Origin: Plicaturopsis crispa FD-325 SS-3
Lineage: Eukaryota > Basidiomycota > Agaricomycetes > Amylocorticiales > Amylocorticiaceae
Direction: 5' to 3'
Assembly (NCBI GenBank): GCA_000827205.1
Contig: KN832556.1
Span: 475,436 to 539,435 of the forward strand
Length of the DNA: 64,000 nucleotides
The notes under the pieces are model-generated. The model had not been told where the DNA came from. It did not search any database and saw only the letters and a list, made by a program, of their open reading frames with translations. This document shows positions 10,964 through 21,506 of this stretch, one piece after another. Position numbers and translations under genes: made by a program. Within the stretch, counting starts at the first letter, position 1; the number at the start of each line of letters is the position of its first letter.

Positions 10964-12509
10964 TCAATAAGTCGAACATAAAGCCTCCTCCTCCAGGAAC
11001 CTCATCGGGGGAAAATCGACATCGTGGTAGCTGAAGCCGTACCCATGCATCAAGACACTATTCGCCTGGGCTCTGCGAAAGGCAAAATCCCAATCCCACA
11101 CATGGTTGTGGTGCCAGGGATTGAGCGTTCGGTTTTGGTACTCCATGCTACGATCGGCGGATCCAGCAAAATCCCAGTCTATGATCGCAAGGACATCCAA
11201 ATCCTTGGTGACCATGACATTCTGCGGGTTGAGATCATTGTGCGAGATGTTGATTGTCGCCAGACCTGACACAATGGTGGCGATTTGGCCGTACACCTTG
11301 TCGTAGTTGCGATTTGGGCGTCGGTGCATGAGGCTCATGAGCTGGTGCCCACCTATCCGGTCCATCAGGATGTACGAGCACCCCATCTTCCGGCCAAATT
11401 CGTGTACGGCAGGTACCTGGTTGGGAAATACAGTAGCCGCACGCCTCATATAGTCGACAATGCTGTCGACGTCGACGCTAGCAGACATGATCTTGAGCAC
11501 AAACCGATCATCGACGTGCGCAAGTAGACAGCGAGGATAGTTGGTGTAGAAGATTGAGATCGTGGTACTCCAGGGCACAATGTCGTGTAATGACAAGTCA
11601 CGATTTACTCGCGCCATTGGGGATCCACGAAAATGATTTGGCCATGATCGCGCCCGGCGCAGCGGTGGACTGGAGAGGGGAGGTGACTCTTCGTGGAACA
11701 ACTTTGGCTTCACCTCAGAGAGTAGAGGTTCCATTACGCTGGCGTCATATGTATCAGCCAGGAATGTTTCTGCAAGCGGACCAGTGGTTAAGTGTCGATT
11801 GAAGTGGATGAACTCTGCTTTAGAGGGGAGACTGTCAGCCCCAGTATCAAATGCAGCCAGGTTGTTGAGTGCTAGCACAGAATACGCTAACTCCGATGAT
11901 GCACCTGAGTATTCAAGTGGTAAGAGTCACGCTCTGAACATAAGATGGAGTGCTCACGGGGATCGATAAGAGAGTGTGACGGGTTCATATCCAAGTAGTT
12001 GTGCGAGAAACCGAGGAGAATTTGAAAGGCCTTTTCTTCTTCCTTGGGCGGGAAAACAAACAAGAGGAGAAATTTCAGAGCATCCACAAACGATAGGCCT
12101 CGAAGGGGTAAAATGCTCCAGAGAAGTTCCAAGACAGCGCGGCTATGTGTATTGCTAAAAAGAAGAACCAGTGAATACCCTTTCACTTCAGGACGTACTT
12201 GGCAAGCGGAAGACTCGCTCACCCGCTTGTCAGGTACATCCCAATCTTATGTCGATCGACATTGTACGCGTGATTTAGCGGCCATAAGAACAGGGCGATA
12301 TCGTGAGGGTCTCTGGATGTGATTATCCCGTCCCTTCGCAAATCCTTGATTATCTTCGAGGGCGTTAGCCAAGCACAAGCAGGGGGCATATTTTTGTCGC
12401 TCACCTCGGCAGGCGGCCCCACACTAGTATTGAACGAATCAGCGGCCTGTAAGAGAAGGAATTTGGCCTTCCACGCGGACCACGAGTACCATAATCCAAC
12501 GAGATCCAT
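10964..12509 (-). CDS. Sec7-like domain fused to an aminoglycoside-phosphotransferase-like kinase
   Basis: Exons 12509-12405, 12353-12223, 12154-11958 and 11886-10964 join in frame to 451 residues plus stop. Residues about 20-180 follow a Sec7 (Arf GEF) fold pattern: IIKDLRRDGIITSRDPHDIALFL, KIGMYLTSG, LRGLSFVDALKFLLLFVF, FSHNYLDMNP, YSVLALNNLAAFDTG and EFIHFNRHL each line up with the Sec7 consensus. The catalytic PGEAQKIDR loop is replaced by PPKEEEKAFQ, so Arf exchange activity is doubtful. After a Ser/Pro/Arg linker, residues about 225-430 resemble the APH/choline-kinase fold: RFVLKIMSA (lysine strand), CSYILMDRIGGHQL, ISHNDLNPQNVMV (catalytic loop) and IDWDFAG (metal-binding loop). What is seen is the domain order. 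Function is unknown; phosphorylation of a small molecule or protein is inference. A broken duplicate lies at 2830-3341. An upstream exon beyond 12509 cannot be ruled out. Confidence 0.72.
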
Positions 12510-12935
12510 TAGCGCGACGAATCAACAATTCAGTACTCCACCGTAGTAGTTCAGGAGAAACTAGACCTTGGTCGTCGCCGTATTCGAGTTCAACTTCGAG
12601 GACACCACTTGAGTCCTCGGAGGAGGATCTGATTGGTCCATTTATGGGTATCCTCCTATCTCTCCTTGGATGACCGCCATTTCACGTCTCAATCGGCCCT
12701 CAGGCCTCAGTGCTCAGTGCTCACTGTCTGGTGCAGTCTAAGTCATAATCTCCATGTAGGATATCGAGAATGAAAAGGTTCTGCGTCACCTGCTGCACAG
12801 AGAGCTGAGGGTTGTCCAACTCATGGGCAAGATGAGATGCCAATTTGTTGCAAGCAAGTACAATAGAAGATACATGTCGATGTCGCGCTGGACACCTGCA
12901 GCCGGACAGGAGGGTATTACTGCGATTGTCCGATT
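12510..12935. other. Intergenic region, no gene seen
   Basis: Between the Sec7/APH-like gene and the 3' end of the ARPC4 gene. The small minus-strand open frame at 12721-12939 is downstream of the ARPC4 stop and has no recognisable domain. Confidence 0.45.
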
Positions 12936-13774
12936 TCATGTATTGAACTACAATTTCAAGCTATATCAGTGAGGGCAGGGATAAGTGCACGTAGGTATGT
13001 ACTTACAGCAGTGAGATATGACTCCGCGACTATACGCGCGCGGGCATTGAGGCTCAGCTTCATCTCGCTGATTTCCCTGTCGACTTCTTCCATGAACCTG
13101 TTTGCACCGGTCAGACATACTGGAATTCAATGATGATTAAGACAACGCAACTGGATGATGAAATCGACGATTTTGTGCTTCAGCATTGTCTCCGAGTGAA
13201 CATTCGTGATCAAGAAAGAAATGTCGTATCCCTATCAGCGCATTCAGCACGACTGTAAATGTTGAAGGCGTAGACGTACGCACCTGCACTGGTTTTCTCC
13301 GTAGCACAATAAAACTCTCCGCACGCTGCATCATGAAGCGCGTAAACTTGTGACACAGAATCCGTTCGATCTCATCTGCCTGCTTGATCTTTATGCTTAG
13401 CCGTATTGAGTTGACCGAGGGTTCGATAAGCACGCGTTCGTGCTCGTTACGCGATATCGTCAAGGGATTGAGCAGCACCTCCTTCGAGCCTCTGCGAAAC
13501 AACGATTAGTGTTCTAGTCCACCGCACGCGTGTAACATGCGCGTACGCGGCCTCGACTTCTGGTTTGTTGTGGCGTTCTACGACCTTGAGCGAAATGAGA
13601 CGACAATCTCTCAGCTTAGGCGCGTTAGGTGCATACCTGCGACGAGAAGTTCTCCAGAGTGAGTGCCGCAGTCAAAGTCGACCTGACCGCGGCAAGGTAT
13701 GGCCTCAAAACATTGGACTGTATATATCTTCAGCAACATATTGTGGATACGTCTCAGAGCACGATACGGACCAT
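12936..13774 (-). CDS. ARC19: Arp2/3 complex 20 kDa subunit (ARPC4)
   Basis: Core scaffold subunit of the Arp2/3 actin nucleator, where it pairs with ARPC2. The reading [103 protein letters not shown] and [23 protein letters not shown] is nearly the animal ARPC4 sequence in order and length (about 168 residues). Seven short exons are needed; the last is only FNT plus the TGA at 12936. The start is placed at 13774, where an ATG-only first exon would splice to TCCAATGTT (MSNVLRPYL, as in other fungi). Its donor would be GTCCGT, which is weak, so the first exon is less certain than the rest. The gene is head to head with the FKBP gene. Confidence 0.93.
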
Positions 13775-13980
13775 GATGGCGAGCAAGACAACCAAACAGT
13801 ATAAGTCGTAGACGTTAGACGATAAGCTCGATGTCAGCTGAAGCTTCGGAATCCGCGTGTCGTTGTCCAAGCGGAGCTTGAAATTCCGATCTGGGTTTTC
13901 GCGACGCGTCCGAGGCCAACTTTTTTCTCTGAGACTCTCCACCGTTTTCTTCGTTCCTCCTCCAATAACTACCTGTAAAA

Positions 13981-15437
13981 ATGCCTATTGCCGTCGCGTT
14001 ATGGTAAGTACAGGATTTTTAGTCCGGTATCCGGTCTCTGACTTTTTGCAGGAGTCTTGCCCTTAAGCCGGGAGAGATGCATGCCATCGTCCCGCAAAGT
14101 GACCTCCGAATCACGAACGCAGCTCTTGGCGAAGAACTCGCAGACTCGACCGGACGGACCACTGTCAAGTTCACCTACAACACCCCCATTGCCATTGACG
14201 AGGATGATTCAGATGAGGAGAACACCCCCGAGCTGAGCACAACTGTTCTCTGCTCCCTGACTCCCGGAAAGGTGCGCCACCATTGTCTTCTTCAAAAACA
14301 CGCGTTTTAAGTTTCTAACATACGCAATAAAGATTGAACAATCTACCGTTGATCTGATCCTGGAGGAAGATGAGGAGTTTGTCTTCGAGGTTGTCGGAAA
14401 AAAGTGTGTATGTTCGGTCTGCTCCAAATTTCCTTGCTAAATTCTTTTTACAGCGTTGTTTACCTGACTGGAAACTACGTCGGTGCGTTGATCATGATGC
14501 CTCGTTATCTTACCTGTTGTTGCTCACCAATGACCGCGCATCTGTTTAGACCAGTCCCCGCCCGATAACGTTCCATACAACGATGAGTCGGAGGACGACG
14601 AGGACGAGGAAGGCTTCCGCCTTGAGGACGTCAGCTCCGACGTCGAAATTGACCCCGCTGAAATTGACAGCGACGAGGACGAGGACGCTGAGTACGCCAG
14701 TTGACTTTTATGCTCATGGTACCGGAACTGAAGCATTTTCTTAGACGCTTTGAAGAGGTTGTCGAGGAGAAATCCCTCAAGCGTCCCCGGGAGTCTGATG
14801 CCGCAGATAACGACGGTCCCGCCAAGCTCTCTAAATCTCAGGAGAAGAAACTCAACAAAAAGCTGAAGGCCGAGGATGGAAAGGCCGTCGCTGCCGGGTC
14901 TGAGCCAGAAGCCAAAAAAGACGGCAAGGAAAAGAAGGAGAAAGACAAGAAGAAGAAAGAAAAGCCCGCCAAGGAGGCTGCAAGTGACAGTCCGGCCAAG
15001 GAGCTCCCCAGCGGTCTCAAGATTCAGGACAAAAAGATTGGTACCGGTCCTCAAGCAAAGAAGGGAAACCGTGTCTCCATGCGCTACATTGGTAAATTGG
15101 AGGGTGGTGCCATCTTCGACTCCAACACGAAGGGCAAGCCGTTCACCTTCAACCTTGGCAAGGGCGAGGTGATCAAAGGTGCGTCGATGGTTGTACAGTC
15201 TGAAGGCTTCATTCTTATCGACACAAATGTATATAGGATGGGATGAGGGTATTGCTGGAATGCAAGCTGGTGGAGAGCGCCTGCTCATCGTCCCACCCAA
15301 GCTGGGCTACGGCAACAAAAAGATGTCAGGCATCCCCGCGGGATCGACGCTCATTTTCGGTAGGACAATTTGACTCGCTCTACAACATTTGCTTAACCTA
15401 ACTCTATCCAGAATGCAAACTCGTCGACATCAAGTAA
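13981..15437 (+). CDS. FPR4: Nucleolar FKBP-type prolyl isomerase with nucleoplasmin-like domain (Fpr3/Fpr4)
   Basis: Histone chaperone and peptidyl-prolyl isomerase of the nucleolus/chromatin. Eight exons: 13981-14003, 14052-14271, 14333-14403, 14454-14482, 14550-14691, 14745-15178, 15237-15359, 15412-15437. The N-terminal nucleoplasmin-like domain ([20 protein letters not shown] ... [21 protein letters not shown]) is followed by an acidic tract ([23 protein letters not shown]), a Lys-rich linker ([17 protein letters not shown]), then the FKBP fold: [62 protein letters not shown]-type [19 protein letters not shown] and ECKLVDIK at the end. Domain order and acidic/basic tracts are those of yeast Fpr3/Fpr4. 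Only about 206 bp separate its start from that of ARPC4, so the two probably share a bidirectional promoter. Confidence 0.94.
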
Positions 15438-15628
15438 ACAACTACCGTCTAGTTGTCTGCTGCTGCATATCTACTCCGGGATTCTTGGGTGATCTTTCAA
15501 AAGTATCTCACGCATATTTTCATGTTTTTGCCACTGCGTCTATCGTCTAATGTTGTCTTTTTATCTGTTGACCTCGCTCGATGACCGGAATAACAGACTA
15601 CGCGTACGCCTTGCATTTTCTGTGAATT

Positions 15629-16231
15629 CTACTCTGAACGTGCTGCGTCCATTTTCCGCTCCAGCCTACTCCTGATGAGATCCCTCCACTCCCATGCTAA
15701 GATGCTGTATCCCACAACGTCGACGTATCTTCCCGGCCCTTCTTTCCAGCATTCGCGTTTCTGGTGCTCGACGCTGATGCGAGCGACGTTCTCCAGCCAC
15801 CCTCGCATGCCCACGTTATTCACCGCGACGTCGAACTCCGCCCTGTGGAGACCGCGTTCCTCGAACGTGAACTTGAACAGCGCATGCAAGATCTCCGTCG
15901 CTGCTCCCTTCCCGTGAAACTCGGGCGCTACGAGAATGCCGACTTCGCACTTGTCATTCAGCGCGTCGATGTTCGTCAGCCCGCATTGGCCCACGAATGT
16001 GCCGGTGGCCGTATCGTGGACGTTGAAGTTGACAATGCATGGATCCTTTGCGCGAGTCTCCCTGAGTATGCGTGCGTCCTCCGGGGAGAGGTGTTCGGGG
16101 AGGAATTTTAGAAACGCCCGTATCGTTGGGTGCGAACGGAGTGAGGCAACTGCCTGATCGTCCCCCGGGTTTGGTGGGATGAGCGTGAAACGGCCTGAGT
16201 ACGATGTTAAGTGTGCCTGGTGTTGGGGCAT
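15629..16231 (-). CDS. GNAT-family N-acetyltransferase (RimJ/RimL-like)
   Basis: Single exon, 200 residues. It has the GNAT_3 layout: FTLIPPNPGDDQAVASLRSH at the N-terminus, a central strand GTFVGQCGLTNID, then CEVGILVAPEFHGKGAATEIL, where the HGKGAA segment is the acetyl-CoA binding motif A, and LHRAEFDVAVNNVGMRGWLE, the typical asparagine motif B, followed by the conserved VEHQKRECWKEG and VVGYSILAWEW. The substrate cannot be told; relatives acetylate protein N-termini or small molecules. No targeting signal is seen. Confidence 0.85.
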   Translation of the reverse strand: MPQHQAHLTSYSGRFTLIPPNPGDDQAVASLRSHPTIRAFLKFLPEHLSPEDARILRETRAKDPCIVNFNVHDTATGTFVGQCGLTNIDALNDKCEVGILVAPEFHGKGAATEILHALFKFTFEERGLHRAEFDVAVNNVGMRGWLENVARISVEHQKRECWKEGPGRYVDVVGYSILAWEWRDLIRSRLERKMDAARSE

Positions 16232-16604
16232 GGCTACTTGGTAATGCAGATGCAGATGCGCTCTGCAGTACTGGTTCCCCGCAAGTCTTTATAGCACGCC
16301 GTCTTCGTCGGTACCGCCCTTGTCGTCCTTCGAACAAAATGACTAGCTGTGGGACATACTCCGTCTTCTATGGGGTGAGTTATTGGACGCGTAACTGCAG
16401 CCTTGTTATGAGACGGCCACGGGTAGGTAGCAGGTATACACTGACGGCCACTGCGAAGCTGCGTGCCGAGCGCCAAACTTTCGCACTAGAATGAATCATT
16501 TGACGACCAATGTGCACTAAGTAATACTGTATTAAAGGTGGTTGATGCGGTAGATGGTTCTCAAGTAAAAGGGATACTGACTGGGATTGCTCACGATGTT
16601 TGGG
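16232..16604. other. Intergenic region, no gene seen
   Basis: Between the GNAT gene start and the 3' end of the MYND-finger gene. Only short shadow frames. Confidence 0.5.
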
Positions 16605-18407
16605 CTACGGTCGGTATCCCTCAATCGTGAACATCATCTGCAGCAATTGGTAGTCCAAACTGGTCTCCGCCGCCACCTTCTTGCATTCCTCCATATCCAC
16701 CTCGTACTCCTTCTCGAGCTGTGGGGTAAAATCACCGAATTTGTACCCGTCGCCTTCGACGCTACCATAGAGCATCCAGTCCATGACGGCGATAGACGCG
16801 AGATCACGCTCCTCCATCGCCTTCTTGCGCGCCCGGAGGAACATTCGTTTGAACTTCTGGTCGAAGTCGTCCGCGCTGGGGAACCGCTTCATGAGCGAGC
16901 TCCCGTTCTGGTTCGCCGTGAGGTGGTAGTCCGCGTTCGTGGGGTCGTTCTCGAGGAAATGCACTTGGAGGCGGAGCGCGGGCGTCGGCGTCTTGGTGTA
17001 AAGGGGGAACCGCTCCGGCTCGGCGGCGTTGGATCCAAAGTCAAAATTGAGCGGCGCGTCACGGAGAGGCTTGGAGCATATCTGCTTGTGAGGGGGATTT
17101 CCGTGCTTGTAGTCGTGCACTTGGCATTCTCTGGCGGTGTGATCAGTAGCCACGGAAGAATAAAAGAGGTGAACACGGGTGCAAACCTCGAACAGTATAA
17201 TACGCGCCTGCCGAATTTCTTGCAGCCAGCGCACGCTTTCATTGTGACGGTAGTGTCGTCGCCTGAATAGTTGCAATTAGTCGGTGTGCGTACTCACAAA
17301 TGACATCTTCCAACCAATTTTGAGACAAGACGCGCAGCGATCATACTGCGGGACTGCTGAATCTTTGCGCGCATCTCTGAGTCTCCTGTTCTCAGCATCT
17401 TGCGCAGCTCGTACGTCACGAGGAACATGTTCTACCCATTGAAATTCACAGTCAGAAAGTTCATCGTGTGCAGGTGTTTGTACAACTCACGCAGTGAGCG
17501 CCGAGCGGCACGTTCAGCTTTGGCCTGCGCTGTAGATCCAATTTTGTGCGCATATTGTGGCGTGGTAGAGATACCATACTATTCAGCATAATAATCAGTG
17601 GAGACCCATGATACTGAACTTCGCACCAAGGAACGTACCATGTGACATAAGATTTGAATCACAAAAGTTGCTAGGAAATAATGGCGGCAGACAACCACGA
17701 GGTTATGTAGGCCACGTACACCCTCTGGTCTACGGGCCTCTGAAGCAGCGTCCTTGATGTCAAATCGCTTCCACACACGGGGTTCCTCCAATATCGGGAA
17801 GTCTAGCGGAGGTACGACCTGCGGATCCTTGCAGAGGAAATGCTGGACGAGGGTGATAAATCCTTCGCCATTCCCGCTGCACATATCTTCCAAGTTGACG
17901 TCGGGGCAATATTGCCATAAATCCTCGCCCATGGCACCGTCCCTGCCAGGCGTGTCGGTGAAGCCAAGAAGCGCTTTCATCACGAATTCTTCTCGTTTCG
18001 CGCGGCCGAAACTGGCCCACAGTTCGTCGACCGCGTTATTTTTTGCGTATTGAGACAACCACAGGAACGTGATTTCTTTTCGGTATATCGCGATTTTCTC
18101 GCGAAAACTGTGAAGGATAACGAGCTGTCCCTCGGTCATGCTCCACATGTACGACGACGACTTCTTGTCCTGGAAGTACTCTCAAGAGCTTGAACCAATT
18201 ATTAGTGACGGCTAACTCACAGTAATACGCTCCCATTTTCCCTTGTACAATAGATCAAACTCCTTCATCCACCACTTGTCTGACGCGTTCAAACTTGGGT
18301 CACAAATCGCGTCTGAAATTGGACAGATATAACTGAGACTCACACCACAAGTCTGGGTTCTCGTCGGGTTTCGGGCGACCCGCCTTCGTATGGAACATGC
18401 TGCTCAT
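16605..18407 (-). CDS. MYND-type zinc-finger protein
   Basis: MYND fingers bind proteins; such genes are numerous in agaricomycetes and mostly uncharacterised. The reading starts at MSSMFHTKAGRPKPDENPD (18407) and runs through about seven exons: WWMKEFDLLYKGKWERIT; MWSMTEGQLVILHSFREKIA to VVCRHYFLATFVIQILCHM; a region with YGISTTPQYAHKIGSTAQAK; NMFLVTYELRKMLRTGDSEM and SMIAARLVSKLVG; then the finger MKACAGCKKFGRRVLYCSR, interrupted by an intron, continuing ECQVHDYKHGNPPHKQIC. The terminal exon holds PALRLQVHFLENDPTNADYH and ends FTIEGYRP. The finger has the outer Cys and His residues but lacks the middle Cys pair of the classical MYND consensus, so it may bind a single zinc ion or be a shortened type. 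Boundaries of the inner exons are approximate. Confidence 0.75.
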
Positions 18408-18541
18408 TCTAGGACAGTTGTAGCAAACTGGTAGCAAATAGAAAGGTAAGTAAAGCAGCAGAACGCGACGCGCCTGTATAAAGCCCACGTGGAATTCTCG
18501 TATGTAATTGCCAGTGGCTGCGGGTCTGCGGCCCAGGGGTT

Positions 18542-18552
18542 TCACTATCGAG
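18542..18552. repeat. Left 11-bp direct repeat flanking the old inverted-repeat element
   Basis: TCACTATCGAG here is repeated exactly at 19921-19931. It brackets the element at 18553-19920 and may be its target-site duplication. Confidence 0.5.
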
Positions 18553-19920
18553 ACCGATGAGACTGCTGGGGATATTTCGGAAACTTTCCGAAACTCGAAA
18601 AATCCCTCCAGGCATATTTTAATAAATAACTGTCCGGGCTCTTGTACCTTACGCAGACCGTGAGTAGGTGCAATCCATGTAAGTTATCCCTTCAGGTGTT
18701 TTAGCTTGAAAATGCCTCGAGGGATATGCTTAGCTCTTTCCCTTGAGGAGAATTAATATTAAATGTTCTTGAATGGTCCCGGGGTGGATTGCTCTGGAGG
18801 TACTTATTTGTAAGGAAACATCACCTTAAGTGATTTCTGAGCTAAAAAGCGTGGACACCATTGGTTGATATTCAGCCTTAACAGATATTTGCGTCGATTA
18901 GTCCATAGCGAGGGACCGTAAAAATATAAAGATACGGCGAGGGTGGTTCGAACGAGCGCCTCCAAGGGACCATACCCAATCCGCCATGCGCTGAACCGCT
19001 AGACTATAGTGTCGAATGAAGTGGCCGTTGTCGCAATCATTATAATCTGTAATTTCTGCCCGACATATGTGTAAAATCAGGCCCCCGGAAGCTCCTGCAG
19101 AGGTAGGCGAACTTTTTCCCGAAATTCGACCCTCAAATCCGCAATTTTTTGGGCCCAAAACCTCCCCAAATCCGCTATTTGGGACTGGGTTATGCAGGAG
19201 AAAATCACGTGATGTAGCGATTTTTGCCAAAAACTTGGTTTTTTCCTCGTTGTCCCTCCATAATCGGCTTAAATTTGGCTGAAAGTCTAAGAGAAACCGG
19301 TATCGACCCAAGCCCATCGTTGTCAAATTACAGCTTGCCGACCTTGCTTTAGATCCAAAGTCCTGTCCCAGAGTCTCCTGAAATCCGCTATATGGGACAG
19401 GGATTCGACCTCGAAGGGTCTAAAATCCGCTATACCAGCACATAGATTTTCGATTTTTCGCTCCCTCAAATCCGCTATTTCGTCGCCTACCTCTGCAGGA
19501 GCTTCCGGGGGCCTGTAAAATCCTGAACCCAATTCAGGGCCAAAACCGGTCCACAAATATTGTGTGAAAAACCACTCCATGGAAATTGATACATATCTAG
19601 CTGAATCTCTGTAAAGGTTAAAATCTATGAAGACATTTTTGCATAAATGTGGTTTAAGACATTAATGAGATGTTTTGGATCAAAGTGGATAACCTTCATT
19701 TTCCCTCAAGGCAAAATGCACCTGAAACCGCTAAATGGTTTTTACCAAGAAAAGACCTGGAGCATTGGTCCTCCAGGGATTTACTGCACGATTTGGCTGA
19801 AGGGATCTTTCAACAAAAACACGTCCAGGTGAATTGACCAGAATCGGCCTGGAGGGATTTTTCGAGTTTCCGAAAGTTTCGGAAACTTTCCGAAAAATCC
19901 CCGGTAATCTTAATGTTCTG
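18553..19920. mobile_element. Old non-autonomous DNA element with ~45-bp subterminal inverted repeats
   Basis: Inverted arms lie at 18568-18612 and 19853-19902. Both read GGGGAT(A/T)TTTCGGAAA inward and share the palindromic core TTTCGGAAAC/TTTCCGAAA and the block CTCGAAAAATCCCTCCAGG. The whole is flanked by the 11-bp direct repeat TCACTATCGAG. Duplications of 9-11 bp are typical of Mutator-like elements, but the outermost 15-18 bp of each end do not pair, so family assignment is open. No transposase is present. It occupies almost all of the space between the divergent MYND gene and SNX3, and a younger MITE sits inside it. Confidence 0.5.
19078..19515. mobile_element. 438-bp MITE with perfect 33-bp terminal inverted repeats
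   Basis: The 33 bases at 19078-19110 (CAGGCCCCCGGAAGCTCCTG...GGCGA) are the exact reverse complement of 19483-19515. TAAAAT flanks both sides (19072-19077 and 19516-19521) as a 6-bp target-site duplication. The interior has no open frame and carries about five degenerate copies of CAAATCCGCTAT. Perfect termini suggest recent insertion. The autonomous parent is not in the window. Confidence 0.9.
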
Positions 19921-19961
19921 TCACTATCGAGGCTGTGTCGCCACCTCTTCCACTATCCGCC

Positions 19962-20671
19962 ATGACCACAGTCTCACCTTTTGCGCGCAGCAATGCTTTC
20001 GACGAGCCCAGAATAACTGGGCGTGAACAGACCGTAAGCCCGGCTTGTCCATGCTGATTTTTCTATTCGTGCCATATGTAAACACGTACAGGAACGTTAC
20101 AGATCGAGGAAATGTACAGCGTTCCCGAGAGCTTTCTCGAGATCGAAGTGAGGAACCCCCAAACACACGGTCCGTCACCAAAGAGCTTGAATCTGCGGCA
20201 GTGCGTATGCTGAAGGGCGAACGCAGGATTTGGCAGGAAGATGTACACCGATTATGAGATAGTGTGCAAGGTGCGTCATAGAATTGTTATTGGTCGACTA
20301 CTTATGTTCAATGGTGCCTCTCACGTAGACCAATATCCCAGCATTCAAACTGCGGCACTCGCTCGTGCGCCGCCGATACTCAGACTTCGAGGCCTTCCGC
20401 GACATTCTCGAACACGAATCCACGCGCGTGAATATCCCGCCTCTACCGGGAAAGGTCTTCACCAATCGCTTCTCGGACGAGGTCATCGAGAGCCGAAGAG
20501 AGGGACTGGAGCGCTTCCTGAGCATTGTAGCCGGGCATCCACTTCTGCAGGTACGCTTATCGTCTAAATCCAAAATGCAAGCTGTCATTGACGCGGCGTT
20601 ATCAGACTGGTAGCAAGGTCCTGTGTGCTTTCCTCCAGGACCCTGCGTGGGATAGGGCGCAGTGGGTTTAA
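19962..20671 (+). CDS. SNX3: Sorting nexin-3 (Grd19) PX-domain protein
   Basis: Binds PI3P on early endosomes and helps retromer recycle cargo. About five exons: [20 protein letters not shown]... (19962-20033), then [24 protein letters not shown] (from 20103), [10 protein letters not shown], and [20 protein letters not shown] with [21 protein letters not shown], then [15 protein letters not shown] to the TAA at 20669-20671. The RRRYSDF phosphoinositide-binding motif and PPLPGK loop are intact. Length is typical of the SNX3 group (PX domain only). The small intron between the NPQTHG and MYTDYE parts (a donor near 20192) is inferred from reading frame. The 5' UTR begins just to the right of the repeat element at 18553-19920. 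Confidence 0.9.
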
Positions 20672-21506
20672 AAGCTCCTCTGACCTCTTTTGATTGTGCC
20701 ATGCTATCCTTGCGCTGCAGATTTTCCAATTGCCGGTTTCACATATCCCATTCTTCGCTATCTTTCCGCTGTATCATCATCTCTATTCTCTTGGCCCAAT
20801 ATGCACGTCTGTTCAGACACCGTTCCATAAACTTCTGGGATAACTACCCACCGCTCTTAGTGCTGTGTTCGGCGTCAGAGCGAGTTTTCCGACATTGCAT
20901 CCCCCATGGTCCTTGCAATGATCCATACTTGGGTAGGTACCGTACAGCTCTTGCGAACCACCGTCAAAATGTTGCTCGAGTAGGATGGTGCATTGGATTC
21001 TCAGGTTGACTCACGCTGTTCGTTGACGTTCGCCGTTGTTTTAAGGAAAGACCACTAGCCCCCATCTCATTCAGTCAACAAACATCCCTCACGCGATCGT
21101 ACAATGCCGCAGTATCAGACCTACTTAACATTGGCCGCAGCATCGCTCTTGATCTACCAGCTGCCACTCGACGAACTCTGGACTCGCACTCCAACGATCC
21201 GCAAACACCGCGCTTTCTGCCCTAGCACTGCTTCATCGCGGGCGCGCAGGCGCGGAGGATCGGGCGTCGACGTGCACAGCTAGAAGGGCGCATGTGCAGG
21301 CGTGTGCATGGTGCACCATTTCGGCAGAGCGATTGGCATGGGCTGGGTAGTGTCCTCGTTGAGTCGGGTAACAGTGAAAGGATGGCTGGAGCAAAGAGTA
21401 GACGCGTCTGCGTCGATGCTAGTTCATAGCGTGAGCACCTCGCCATGTGAAGAGCACGAAAGGAATGGCGTTGTTGTACAAGGAGGATGTCGCCACCGTG
21501 TGACGA
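20672..21506. other. Intergenic region, no gene seen
   Basis: Separates the convergent 3' ends of SNX3 and the Trs65-like gene. Several short frames on both strands, none with a recognisable domain or exon structure. Confidence 0.5.

Noticed and set aside
18930-19012. tRNA-like stretch on the minus strand with GTTCGAACC and an AGCGGTTCAGCGCATGG A-box-like segment
   Set aside because: The acceptor and T-stem sides do not pair, so no cloverleaf forms. At best a relic inside the old repeat element.
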